Part shown: positions 32,905 through 41,626 of the stretch, one piece after another | Layout: each line of letters begins with the position of its first letter | Numbering within the stretch: position 1 is the stretch's first letter | Assembly (NCBI RefSeq): GCF_009602705.1 | Contig: NZ_VSWH01000001.1 | Span: 1-64,000 of the forward strand | Origin: Chryseobacterium vaccae | GTDB taxonomy: Bacteria > Bacteroidota > Bacteroidia > Flavobacteriales > Weeksellaceae | Direction: 5' to 3' | DNA length: 64,000 nucleotides | The notes under the pieces: model-generated | Database searches by the model: none | What the model was told of the DNA's origin: nothing | What the model saw: the letters and a program-made list of their open reading frames with translations, nothing else | Program-made: the position numbers and the translations under genes

Positions 32905-33010
32905 AGTCCGGAGGTGAAAGAACCGGCTACAGTTTGAAATAGCTGTAAAAAGTAAAAATTGAAAGTCCCGAAAGGGCGGTTGAAAACAAGCATAGGGTGA
33001 AATCCTATGA
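32905..33010 (+). ncRNA. Candidate structured 5' leader of purH (four hairpins with GAAA loops)
   Basis: Four successive hairpins are visible: CCGG (32908-32911)/CCGG (32923-32926); ACAGTT (32929-32934)/AGCTGT (32941-32946); CCC-GAAA-GGG (32967-32976); and CATAGGG (32991-32997)/TCCTATG (33003-33009). Every loop contains GAAA, and the word YGAAA also occurs between the hairpins. The leader ends 17 nt before the purH ATG. It does not match the ZTP riboswitch consensus as I know it. It may be a cis-regulatory RNA or a protein-binding array. Confidence 0.5.
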
Positions 33011-33026
33011 AAAAATCGAAAGTAAA

Positions 33027-34544
33027 ATGAGTAAAAAGAGAGTTTTAATCAGTGTCTCAGACAAAAGCGGATTAATTGAATTTGCACAGTTTTTGGAAAA
33101 CCAAAATTATGAATTGATCTCCACAGGAGGAACATTCAAGCATTTGAAAGACGCTGGCTTAAATCCCATTCAGATTGATGAGGTAACCAATTTCCCTGAA
33201 ATGCTTGACGGAAGAGTGAAAACCCTTCACCCGAAAGTTCATGGAGGACTTTTAGCAGTCCGTGCCAACGAAGAGCATATGAAAACCGTTCAGGAACACG
33301 GAATTGGTCTGATTGACATGGTGATCGTAAACCTTTACCCTTTCTTCGAAAACGTAAACAAAGACATTTCTTTACACGAGAAAGTAGAATTTATCGACAT
33401 TGGCGGTCCGTCAATGCTTCGTTCTGCTGCTAAGAATTTTGACTCTGTTACCGTAATCACGGATGTAGAAGACTATACGGCTGTAAAACTGGAAATGGAA
33501 CAGAACGGAGATACGTATATTGAAACCCGTAAAAAGCTGGCAGGAAAAGTATTCAACCTTACCTCTGCTTATGATGCAGCTATTTCAAGAATGCTTTTAG
33601 AAGAAGACTATCCTGCTTACTTAAATGCTTCCTACAAAAAAGTCGCAGACCTTAGATACGGCGAAAACCCCCATCAGACGGCAGCTTACTACGTTTCTAC
33701 TTTCGAGAACGGTGCTATGAAAGATTTCAAACAGCTTGGCGGAAAAGAACTTTCTTTCAACAACCTTCGTGATATGGATCTTTGCTGGAAAGTAGTGAAT
33801 GAATTTAAAGAAGAAATGGCGTGTTGCGCTGTAAAACACTCAACCCCTTGCGGTGTAGCCATCGGAACTTCAGCACTGGAAACCTATCAGAAAACTTTCG
33901 AATGTGACCCGGTTTCCATCTTTGGCGGAATTGTTGCAATGAACTATACAATTGATGCTGCTACAGCTGAAGAATTAAATAAAACCTTCCTTGAGATTGT
34001 AATGGCTCCTAACTTTGATGAAGAAGCACTGGAAATTTTAAGAAAAAAGAAAAATCTTAGAATCATCAGGATTGTAAACCCTGTTTCCGATAAGCAGACA
34101 TGGGTAAAAGTGGATGGAGGAATCCTGGTTCAGGATAACGACACTCATTTCTCTGATGACATCAAAGTAGTTACAGAAGTACAGCCTACGGAAGAACAGA
34201 AAAAAGCACTGCTTTTCTCCCAGAGAGTAGTAAAATACGTAAAATCAAATGCTATTGTGGTTTCCAACGGAATCCAGGCTTTCGGGATCGGTGGCGGACA
34301 GGTAAACAGAATATGGGCAACACAGCAGGCCATTGAAAGAGCAAAAGAGAAATTCTCCGGAGATCTTGTATTAGCTTCCGATGCGTTTTTCCCTTTCCGT
34401 GACGTAGTTGATTTCTGCGCACAGGAGGGTATCAAAGCAATCATCCAGCCGGGTGGAAGTGTAAAAGACCAGGACAGTATTGAGGCCGCCAATGAGCATG
34501 GTATCCCGATGATGTTCACAGGAGTCCGACACTTTTTTCACTAA
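33027..34544 (+). CDS. purH: Bifunctional AICAR transformylase/IMP cyclohydrolase
   Basis: PurH performs the last two steps to IMP: formylation of AICAR and ring closure. From the ATG at 33027 it has 505 residues. The N-terminal MGS-like cyclohydrolase domain (about 1-190) shows [31 protein letters not shown] and [16 protein letters not shown]. The C-terminal transformylase has the [12 protein letters not shown] stretch with the catalytic Lys-His and ends in [20 protein letters not shown] and [13 protein letters not shown] at 32997 is in frame but falls inside a hairpin of the leader, so the later ATG is preferred. A structured leader precedes it. Confidence 0.97.
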   Translation: MSKKRVLISVSDKSGLIEFAQFLENQNYELISTGGTFKHLKDAGLNPIQIDEVTNFPEMLDGRVKTLHPKVHGGLLAVRANEEHMKTVQEHGIGLIDMVIVNLYPFFENVNKDISLHEKVEFIDIGGPSMLRSAAKNFDSVTVITDVEDYTAVKLEMEQNGDTYIETRKKLAGKVFNLTSAYDAAISRMLLEEDYPAYLNASYKKVADLRYGENPHQTAAYYVSTFENGAMKDFKQLGGKELSFNNLRDMDLCWKVVNEFKEEMACCAVKHSTPCGVAIGTSALETYQKTFECDPVSIFGGIVAMNYTIDAATAEELNKTFLEIVMAPNFDEEALEILRKKKNLRIIRIVNPVSDKQTWVKVDGGILVQDNDTHFSDDIKVVTEVQPTEEQKKALLFSQRVVKYVKSNAIVVSNGIQAFGIGGGQVNRIWATQQAIERAKEKFSGDLVLASDAFFPFRDVVDFCAQEGIKAIIQPGGSVKDQDSIEAANEHGIPMMFTGVRHFFH

Positions 34545-34573
34545 TTAAAATAGAATTAAAAAATAATTAGAGA

Positions 34574-34605
34574 TTGTATTTATAGCATCCAAAATTATAT
34601 ATTTG
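34574..34605 (+). promoter_or_regulatory. Promoter of purD (TTG-N21-TATATTTG)
   Basis: TTG at 34574-34576 and TATATTTG at 34598-34605 are 21 nt apart, within the Bacteroidota range. The start of transcription would be near 34609, 25 nt before the purD ATG. This makes purD separately transcribed from purH. Confidence 0.6.
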
Positions 34606-34633
34606 TAGAATAAGACTAGATAATAAATAAAGT

Positions 34634-35872
34634 ATGAGAATATTAATCATAGGTGAAGGCGGTAGAGAATCTGCTCTAGCAGCAAAGCTTCAGAATGACC
34701 CGAGAATTTCTAAAATGTTTTTTGCCAACGGGAATGCTACTACCGATGTAATAGGGAAAAATGTTCATTTATCAGAAATCAAAGAACTTAGAGATTTCGC
34801 GATCAAAGAAAAGGTAGATCTTACGATTGTAGGTCCGGAAGCACCTCTGGTAGCAGGTTTGAAGGATGAATTTAAAAAGCACGATCTGAAAGTTTTCGGT
34901 CCGACTCAAAAAGTGGCGAGCCTGGAAGGAAGTAAAGCTTTCTCTAAGAAGTTTATGCAGACCTATGATATCAAAACAGCTAAAGCTGTAGTATTTGATT
35001 CATACAACGATGCTAAAGAATACGTTCAGAAACAGCAGTTTCCTTTAGTAATCAAGGCCAGCGGTCTTGCAGGAGGAAAAGGAGTGGTGATCTGTGATAC
35101 GCTGGAAGAAGCAGAAGCAACCATCCACGACTTCATGATCAGAAGAATCTATGGTGACGCGGGAATCCGTTTAGTTATTGAAGAATATCTGCAAGGTTTT
35201 GAAGCTTCCATCATTGCATTCTCAAACGGTGAAAAGCTTTTCCCGTGTATCGCAGCAAAAGATTATAAAAAAGCCGGAAACGGTGATACAGGTCCAAATA
35301 CAGGAGGTATGGGATCAGTAGCTCCAAGCCCGGAATTTACGCAGGAACACTACGCTGATTTCGAGAAAAATATTTTAGAACCTACCATTAAAGGTCTTAA
35401 AGGAGAAGGTTTCAGCTTCAAAGGAATCATTTTCTTCGGATTAATGGTTACCAAAAACGGAACTTACCTTCTTGAATACAACATGAGATTTGGAGATCCA
35501 GAAACTCAGGTACTGATGGCCCTTATGGAAAACAATCTTTTGGACGTGATCCAGGATTGTATGGACGGAAAAGATATCGAGCTTAAATTCAAAGACGAAA
35601 AAGCAGTATGTCTTGTCATGTGTTCAGGAGGATACCCAAGAAACATCGAAACCGGTTTTGAAATCTCCGGTGAAGATAAAATGAAACACAGCAAACTTTT
35701 ATATGCGGGAGCTATCAGAAGAGGAGACAAAGTAGTTTCAAACGGTGGAAGAGTGCTGAACATTGTAGCTACAGGAGCTACTTACGATGAAGCCCGCAAG
35801 AAAGTTTACGAAGACGCAGGTCACGTACACTTCGACTACGGTTTCTATAGAGAAGACATCGGAAAGTTTTAA
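34634..35872 (+). CDS. purD: Phosphoribosylamine-glycine ligase (GAR synthetase)
   Basis: PurD joins glycine to phosphoribosylamine with ATP in the second step of purine synthesis. The 412-residue protein is an ATP-grasp enzyme. The N-terminal GGRESALAAKL loop and LTIVGPEAPLVAGL belong to the substrate domain. The ATP-grasp part has LVIKASGLAGGKGVVICD, NTGGMGSVAPSPEF and the metal-binding LLEYNMRFGDPETQ. The C-terminal small domain is complete. It has its own promoter and a terminator downstream. Confidence 0.96.
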   Translation: MRILIIGEGGRESALAAKLQNDPRISKMFFANGNATTDVIGKNVHLSEIKELRDFAIKEKVDLTIVGPEAPLVAGLKDEFKKHDLKVFGPTQKVASLEGSKAFSKKFMQTYDIKTAKAVVFDSYNDAKEYVQKQQFPLVIKASGLAGGKGVVICDTLEEAEATIHDFMIRRIYGDAGIRLVIEEYLQGFEASIIAFSNGEKLFPCIAAKDYKKAGNGDTGPNTGGMGSVAPSPEFTQEHYADFEKNILEPTIKGLKGEGFSFKGIIFFGLMVTKNGTYLLEYNMRFGDPETQVLMALMENNLLDVIQDCMDGKDIELKFKDEKAVCLVMCSGGYPRNIETGFEISGEDKMKHSKLLYAGAIRRGDKVVSNGGRVLNIVATGATYDEARKKVYEDAGHVHFDYGFYREDIGKF

Positions 35873-35883
35873 TAAAAATCACG

Positions 35884-35918
35884 AAAAAAGATTTGGATCA
35901 CCTCCAAGTCTTTTTTTG
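35884..35918 (+). terminator. Intrinsic terminator after purD
   Basis: GATTTGGA (35890-35897) pairs with TCCAAGTC (35903-35910), extended by six A residues pairing with the T run after it. The loop is TCACC. Confidence 0.82.
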
Positions 35919-35926
35919 TAAAACAG

Positions 35927-36020
35927 TTAAATAAGCAATAAGCTTTAGGCTACAGGCAGTATGCTTATTGCGGTATGGAAAGCTTATAGCCTGAAGCCTA
36001 TTGCTTAAAGCTTTTAAATT
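35927..36020 (+). repeat. AAGCAATA/GGCTT word-array, inverted, upstream of guaA
   Basis: The left half AAGCAATAAGCTTTAGGCTA continues with CAGGCA. The right half AAAGCTTATAGCCTGAAGCC continues with TATTGCTTAAAGC. They are near-complementary and could form an interrupted stem of about 28 bp just before guaA. Confidence 0.55.
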
Positions 36021-36045
36021 AATCATCATTTATCAATTATCAAAA

Positions 36046-37575
36046 ATGAACAACGGTATTATTATCTTAGACTTCGGATCCCAGTACAACCAGCTTATCG
36101 GAAGAAGAATCCGTGAAATGGGAGTATACTCTGAAATCTTACCTTACAATACACCTTTACAAGATATTTTAGCAAAACAGCCTAAAGGAATCATTCTTTC
36201 CGGAGGACCAAGCTCTGTAAACGCAGAAAATGCCCATCTGGTAGAAAAAGCATTATACGAACAGGGAATTCCCGTTCTTGGAATTTGCTACGGAATGCAG
36301 ATGACTGCCCATCTTTTGGGAGGTAAGGTAAACAAAGGAGAAAAAGGAGAATATGGTAAAGCAAACCTAGAGATCGTTAAAGAAAGCTCTTTACTGAAAG
36401 GAGTCACTCAAAACTCTGTAGTATGGATGAGCCACTTTGATGAAGTAGGAGAACTACCGGCAGGCTTTAAACTGAATGCAAAATCAGGAGTAATTGCTTC
36501 CATCTCTAATGAAGAAAGTAAAATTTACTGTGTTCAGTTCCACCCGGAAGTTTCCCATACCGAAGAAGGCGGAAAAATGTTGGAAAATTTCGTTTTCGGA
36601 ATCTGTAATGCAGAAAAAAACTGGAAACTAACCAATTATATCGAAAAAACAGTTGAAGAAATCCGTGAGAAAGTTGGAGACAACAAAGTAATCCTTGGAC
36701 TTTCAGGAGGAGTAGATTCTTCTGTAGCAGCTGTTTTGATCCATAAAGCAATTGGCGATCAATTGACTTGTATCTTCGTAGATACAGGATTATTGAGAAA
36801 AGATGAGGGGAAGAAAGTAATGGATCAATATGGAGAGCATTTCCATATGAACATTAAAATGGTAGATGCTAAAGAAAGATTCCTTTCCAAATTAGCCGGA
36901 GTAGATGATCCTGAGGCGAAAAGAAAGATCATCGGAAACGAATTCATCCACGTATTTGACGAAGAGTCCCATAAAATTGAAGGCGCTAAATTCTTAGCTC
37001 AGGGAACCATTTATCCTGATGTAATCGAAAGCCAGTCTGTAAACGGACCATCTGCAGTAATTAAGTCTCACCACAACGTTGGAGGACTTCCTGAAGATAT
37101 GGAATTCGAGTTATTAGAGCCATTAAGAGAGCTTTTCAAGGATGAAGTAAGAAGAGTTGGAGAAGAATTAGGCATTCCTCACCATATGGTATACAGACAC
37201 CCGTTCCCTGGTCCGGGACTAGGAATCAGAGTATTGGGAGCTGTAGATGCAGAAAAAGTAAGAATCCTTCAGGAAGCGGACGATATTTTCATCGAAGAAC
37301 TGTATAAAAACGATCTTTATGAAAAAGTATCCCAGGCTTTCGTAGTCCTTCTTCCCGTAAAATCTGTAGGAGTTATGGGAGACGAAAGAACTTACGAATA
37401 CACCGCAGTCGTTCGTTCAGCCAACACTATCGACTTTATGACGGCAACGTGGAGCAGACTTCCTTACGAGTTCCTGGATACCGTTTCCAGCAGAATCATC
37501 AACGAAGTAAGAGGAATCAACAGAGTAGCTTACGATATTTCAAGCAAACCACCAGCAACCATTGAGTGGGAATAA
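36046..37575 (+). CDS. guaA: GMP synthase (glutamine-hydrolysing)
   Basis: GuaA aminates XMP to GMP using glutamine and ATP. The 509-residue protein, from the ATG at 36046, has an N-terminal class I glutamine amidotransferase with the nucleophile Cys81 in GICYGMQM and the His-Glu pair in QFHPEVSHTEEG. An ATP pyrophosphatase domain follows with the P-loop ILGLSGGVDSSV and a C-terminal dimerisation domain ending SSKPPATIEWE. The upstream in-frame codon at 36001 lies in the repeat array and is rejected as start. It closes the purine row and is followed by a terminator. Confidence 0.97.
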   Translation: MNNGIIILDFGSQYNQLIGRRIREMGVYSEILPYNTPLQDILAKQPKGIILSGGPSSVNAENAHLVEKALYEQGIPVLGICYGMQMTAHLLGGKVNKGEKGEYGKANLEIVKESSLLKGVTQNSVVWMSHFDEVGELPAGFKLNAKSGVIASISNEESKIYCVQFHPEVSHTEEGGKMLENFVFGICNAEKNWKLTNYIEKTVEEIREKVGDNKVILGLSGGVDSSVAAVLIHKAIGDQLTCIFVDTGLLRKDEGKKVMDQYGEHFHMNIKMVDAKERFLSKLAGVDDPEAKRKIIGNEFIHVFDEESHKIEGAKFLAQGTIYPDVIESQSVNGPSAVIKSHHNVGGLPEDMEFELLEPLRELFKDEVRRVGEELGIPHHMVYRHPFPGPGLGIRVLGAVDAEKVRILQEADDIFIEELYKNDLYEKVSQAFVVLLPVKSVGVMGDERTYEYTAVVRSANTIDFMTATWSRLPYEFLDTVSSRIINEVRGINRVAYDISSKPPATIEWE

Positions 37576-37598
37576 TTTAAACTTGAATTGAGAATATA

Positions 37599-37628
37599 AA
37601 TCCTGCCCATTTGGGTAGGATTTTTTAT
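37599..37628 (+). terminator. Intrinsic terminator after guaA
   Basis: AATCCTGCCC (37599-37608) pairs with GGGTAGGATT (37613-37622), with one G-U, and is followed by further T residues. Confidence 0.85.
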
Positions 37629-38065
37629 TGGATATTATTGAAATAAATAAAATAGAATCAGTCACAAAATTTGAGAATAATATATTTTATAATTATGGAA
37701 CATCCTCATTTACTTTAAAATAAGACTTTGTTAAGTTTATGATTTTAGCAAAAGAGTTCAACTAAGAGCAATAGGTTTGCCGGATTGACCCAGGAAGCAG
37801 TCTCAATTTTTAGCGAATGATTCCGGTCTTGAATTTTGTATACTTTTTTTGACTACGTCGAAGCTTCGATTTCAAGAAAAAGTATAATAAGAAAAAAATA
37901 ATCCTAAGCTTATGTTCATCCTGGTCGTTTGTTGATTCCAGCTTTTGAGCCTGAATCATAAAATGTACAATATGGCAGTTAAATTTATATAAATGATGGA
38001 AGAAGTACCTTTATATAAAGATTTAAATAAAATATTTTCCCTAAATTTAAGTAAAATTACATCAA
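37629..38065. other. Gene-free spacer of about 440 bp
   Basis: No coding frame, RNA gene or clear TAnnTTTG promoter is seen between the guaA terminator and the GNAT-nitrilase gene. The only structured part is the nested palindrome at 37839-37886. The stretch 37740-37830 is somewhat less A+T-rich than its surroundings and may be remnant sequence. Confidence 0.5.
37839..37886. repeat. Nested palindromic element (MITE-like or cruciform)
   Basis: TATACTTTTTTTGA (37839-37852) is repeated in inverted form as TCAAGAAAAAGTATA (37872-37886), with one extra base. The centre holds a perfect 12-bp palindrome TCGAAGCTTCGA (37858-37869). It lies alone in a gene-free spacer. Confidence 0.55.
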
Positions 38066-39568
38066 ATGCAAATAGAAACAAGGCCCCTGAGTGTTCAGGA
38101 TTATGAAGAACTGGCAGAAACGATGAAAAGGGCTTACCCGCAGATGTCGGAGTCTATATGGTCTAAAAAAAGCATTGAAAAGCTTACCCGGATGTTTCCG
38201 AAAGGGCAGATCTGTATTACGGTAGACGGAAAACTGGCCGCCGTGGCGCTTTCAATTATTGTTAACTATGAAGAATTCGGGGACGATCATACCTACAGCG
38301 ATATTACAGGAAATTATACCTTCAATACCCATTCAGATACCGGAAATGTACTGTACGGAATAGAAGTGTTTGTAGACCCTGAATTCCGTGAACTGCGTCT
38401 CGGAAGGAGATTGTATGATGCCCGGAAAGAGCTTTGCGAATTATTAAACTTAAAATCCATTATCCTTGGCGGCAGAATCCCGAATTACAACAAATACAGC
38501 CATGAATTTTCTCCAAGAGAATATATACGTAAGGTAAGAGATAAAGAGATTTATGATCCCGTATTGTCTTTCCAGCTTTCCAATAATTTCCTGCCGATCA
38601 GGGTTCTGAGAAAATACCTTCCCGAAGATGAAGCATCAAGAGAAAATGCGGTTCTTCTTCAGTGGAATAATATTTATTACAGCAAGCGCCCGAATACCAT
38701 GCAGGACAGCATTATCCGTTTGGGATTGGTACAGTGGCAGATGAGGCATTTCAAAGATATTGAAGCGTTTTATGAGCAGGTAGAATTTTTCGTGAATGTA
38801 ATGGGAGATTACAAATCAGACTTTGTCCTGTTTCCGGAATTGTTCAATACTCCTTTGCTGGCTCCCTTTAATAAACTTTCAGAAAGAGACAGTATGATCG
38901 AACTGGCCAAGCTTACCGATCAGATAAAAGAAAAGATCTCAGAACTGGCCATCAGCTATAACGTGAATATTATTTCCGGTAGCATGCCTGTTTTTGAAAA
39001 CAATGAACTGTATAATGTAAGCTATCTTCTTCATCGTGACGGACGTATGGATGAATACAGAAAAATTCATATCACCCCGAATGAAAAGAGATACTACGGA
39101 ATGAAAGGAGGCAGTGAGATAAAAGTATTTGATACCGACTGCGGAAAAATAGGATTGGTCATCTGTTATGACGTAGAATTTCCGGAATTGCCAAGGATTT
39201 TGGCAGATCAGGGAATGAAAATCCTTTTCGTTCCTTACCTTACCGATACACAGAACGCCTATATGAGAGTCCGCCACTGTGCGGCAGCGAGAGCTATAGA
39301 AAATGAATGTTACGTAGCCATTGCAGGTTGTGTAGGAAACCTTCCAAAGGTGAACAATATGGATATTCAGTTTGGACAGGCAGCCGTATTTACCCCGTCT
39401 GATTTTGCGTTTCCATCCAATGCCGTGAAAGGAGAAGCAACTCCCAATACAGAAATGACCCTGATTGTGGATGTAGACCTCAATCTGCTGAAAGACCTTC
39501 ATCACCACGGTTCCGTTCAGGTAATGAAAGACAGAAGGAAAGACCTTTACGATACCTATCTGAAATAA
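38066..39568 (+). CDS. GNAT acetyltransferase-nitrilase (carbon-nitrogen hydrolase) fusion
   Basis: The 500-residue protein fuses an N-terminal GNAT domain (about 1-200; the acetyl-CoA loop region is EVFVDPEFRELRLGRRLYDAR) to a nitrilase-superfamily amidase (about 215-500). The second part carries the full catalytic triad: Glu in LFPELFNTPL, Lys in YRKIHITPNEKRYY and Cys in LVICYDVEFPELPR. This architecture is known from YhcX-like proteins of unknown substrate. It has no signal peptide. It is monocistronic, with a terminator downstream. The fusion is continuous and both halves look intact. Confidence 0.9.
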   Translation: MQIETRPLSVQDYEELAETMKRAYPQMSESIWSKKSIEKLTRMFPKGQICITVDGKLAAVALSIIVNYEEFGDDHTYSDITGNYTFNTHSDTGNVLYGIEVFVDPEFRELRLGRRLYDARKELCELLNLKSIILGGRIPNYNKYSHEFSPREYIRKVRDKEIYDPVLSFQLSNNFLPIRVLRKYLPEDEASRENAVLLQWNNIYYSKRPNTMQDSIIRLGLVQWQMRHFKDIEAFYEQVEFFVNVMGDYKSDFVLFPELFNTPLLAPFNKLSERDSMIELAKLTDQIKEKISELAISYNVNIISGSMPVFENNELYNVSYLLHRDGRMDEYRKIHITPNEKRYYGMKGGSEIKVFDTDCGKIGLVICYDVEFPELPRILADQGMKILFVPYLTDTQNAYMRVRHCAAARAIENECYVAIAGCVGNLPKVNNMDIQFGQAAVFTPSDFAFPSNAVKGEATPNTEMTLIVDVDLNLLKDLHHHGSVQVMKDRRKDLYDTYLK

Positions 39569-39589
39569 CAACAACTATTATATTACTTA

Positions 39590-39615
39590 AAACCACCCCG
39601 GCAGAGGTGGTTTTT
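39590..39615 (+). terminator. Intrinsic terminator after the fusion gene
   Basis: AAACCACC (39590-39597) pairs with GGTGGTTT (39606-39613) and T residues follow. The remaining 270 bp up to 39883 show no feature that I can support. Confidence 0.82.
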
Positions 39616-39883
39616 GTTATGGCATAAATCTGCTTCCTAAATTGCACTAGCGAACCTATTAATTTATTTCGCCTTTAGCCAGTATAATTTCAGTTCTCAA
39701 AAATGTAGATCTAGATAAAATCTTGTATTTCAAAAATAAGCGAAGCGGCTTTGTTTATCTTAAACACACAGCTGTTAATTATCTTTGTCTGCCTTTGCGA
39801 TTAATAAAAAAAACGTCCCAACTTGTAAGATTCTTAACTGCATTATACAATGAAAATTAGAGGAAGAAATATTAATGGGTACT

Positions 39884-41560
39884 TTAGACTTTAAAATTAA
39901 TGTAGTTAATCCAGATCTGCTCACGATCCCTGTTTCTCTCAAAATTCTTCAGCATAAATTCACAGTCATATTTTACTTTTTCATTGAAATATAATTTTTC
40001 ATTGATAAAAACTTTAACCTTTTTATCAACATCAATCATTTCCGGAGAAATATTAATAGAAAAAGATCCGATACGGGAAGTCTCTATCCGGAAAACATTC
40101 TGAGCATATTCAGCCTTTATTTTTCCTGATTTTCTTGGAAAGTCAAAAGCATTTTTATCTGTATTTTCAACAACTAAACTGTCATTTTTATCATATTTCA
40201 GCCATTTTGTGATTTTGAAGTTCAGTTTTTTATGCCAAACAGCTGCAGATCGTAGCGTATCCCTTTTTATATCGGATAACCAGTCAATAGTTCCATATCT
40301 TTCATCATCAGATTCCCACGAAATTTCTTTAGGAAACGGATTTCTTTCCCGGTTTTTCATATCATTAAAAATAATCTGATAAGCAGGTTCGGAGGCATTG
40401 TACATAGGAAATGAATGCGGAAATCCATTATAACGGTACTCCTTATAATCGGCCTTTATTCCATGCATCATTTTTGTGAGATCGTCATTAGCATTAGTTG
40501 GATAATAGTAATCCTGATCCGTAGAAAAATTAATGAACGAACGGTTTTTTATATTTTCGATAAAAGTTCCGCCGGTAAAAACTTTAGGATAGGTATTCAG
40601 GCCGTAAAAGCCGGTAAACGGAGAAGGCTGCTTCATCAGATAGGAAAATGATCCGGTTGCTCCATTGGAATGGCCTGAAATAAAAACCTTGTTGTCATCA
40701 ACGTTAATTGTTCTTTTGATCTGTTTCAGAATTTCGGGAACCATGAAAAAACCGTCATCAGAGGTCATCCAGTTGTAGGCTTTGCTGGCTTGTGGGAAAA
40801 CCAGGATGACATCATTTAAGTCGGCATACTTGGTATAATACCTGTTCCAGCTTCCAAGATTTTGCTGAGGGATCTGAAAGTCTGCTAAAGTACTGAAACG
40901 TACGGCTCCATGTAGAAAAAATAAAAGTGGATACTTTTTTTTCGGATTATAGTCTTTCGGTAAATGAACAAGATAAGAAGTTGTGGCAGAATCATTTATT
41001 TTGAATGAAACAGAATAATTCCGCTGTGCTTTGGGTAGAAACGGAGCATAGTTTTTTATATGATTGTACAATACATCAGCATTTTCCTTCTCATTAAAAG
41101 AATATTCTTTCATCTGGAAAAACTCGTCCTGAATTTTCTTTAAATTATTGTAAAACTCTTCTTTATAAGGCACTGTACTTTGCTTCAGGGCTTTCCATCT
41201 TGGATCAGCCAGCAGGTTTTTATAGTCACTTTCTGAAGATTCATCTTCAATATAGCTCCATCCCGGATAAGTGCTTTCTGTAGCTTTTATTTTAATAAGT
41301 GGAGTAAGATATTGGAAAGCCTTATCATAGTTTTTCAGTTCTGAAGCTAAAACAGACGCATTATAAAGCCCCGTTCCGTCGATGCTGTCGGGATACATTC
41401 TGAAAGCCTCTTCATATAGGTTGAAGGCCTTCTGATAATCGGCTCCGTTTTCCGTTTCCTCCATGAGGTCCGATGCCTTTTGGGTCAGGACTGAATAACT
41501 TTGCTGCCCACTTATAAGAGATGCTGCCCAAATGAAACCTATTGTTAAATAATTCCTCAT
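39884..41560 (-). CDS. Secreted alpha/beta-hydrolase (esterase-like) with N-terminal TPR-like region
   Basis: The 558-residue protein has a signal peptide (RNYLTIGFIWAASLISGQ). The N-terminal helical segment (about 20-170) resembles TPR repeats (AFNLYEEAFRMYPDSIDG, KAFQYLTPLIKI). An alpha/beta-hydrolase domain follows (about 185-420) with the beta strand PLLFFLHGAVRFS and the nucleophile elbow VFISGHSNGATGS, which is GxSxG. The likely catalytic His lies in RYNGFPHSFPMYN. A C-terminal beta-rich region completes it. The hydrolase part is like PHB-depolymerase or feruloyl-esterase types, but the substrate is unknown. It is oriented with the AraC gene just upstream, 66 bp away. Confidence 0.8.
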   Translation of the reverse strand: MRNYLTIGFIWAASLISGQQSYSVLTQKASDLMEETENGADYQKAFNLYEEAFRMYPDSIDGTGLYNASVLASELKNYDKAFQYLTPLIKIKATESTYPGWSYIEDESSESDYKNLLADPRWKALKQSTVPYKEEFYNNLKKIQDEFFQMKEYSFNEKENADVLYNHIKNYAPFLPKAQRNYSVSFKINDSATTSYLVHLPKDYNPKKKYPLLFFLHGAVRFSTLADFQIPQQNLGSWNRYYTKYADLNDVILVFPQASKAYNWMTSDDGFFMVPEILKQIKRTINVDDNKVFISGHSNGATGSFSYLMKQPSPFTGFYGLNTYPKVFTGGTFIENIKNRSFINFSTDQDYYYPTNANDDLTKMMHGIKADYKEYRYNGFPHSFPMYNASEPAYQIIFNDMKNRERNPFPKEISWESDDERYGTIDWLSDIKRDTLRSAAVWHKKLNFKITKWLKYDKNDSLVVENTDKNAFDFPRKSGKIKAEYAQNVFRIETSRIGSFSINISPEMIDVDKKVKVFINEKLYFNEKVKYDCEFMLKNFERNRDREQIWINYINFKV

Positions 41561-41626
41561 ACATTAAAATCTGATGAGGCAAAACTAGAGATAAAAAGCC
41601 GAGGAAAATTGTAAAAATGGAACACA

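Noticed and set aside
32905..33010. purH leader considered as a ZTP riboswitch
   Set aside because: The conserved ZTP core (the CCGCC-CUGGGC-type 3' element and its pseudoknot partner) is not found, although the gene context fits.
38939..39574. Open frame of 211 codons on the minus strand
   Set aside because: It is antisense to the nitrilase domain of the fusion protein and has no family features.
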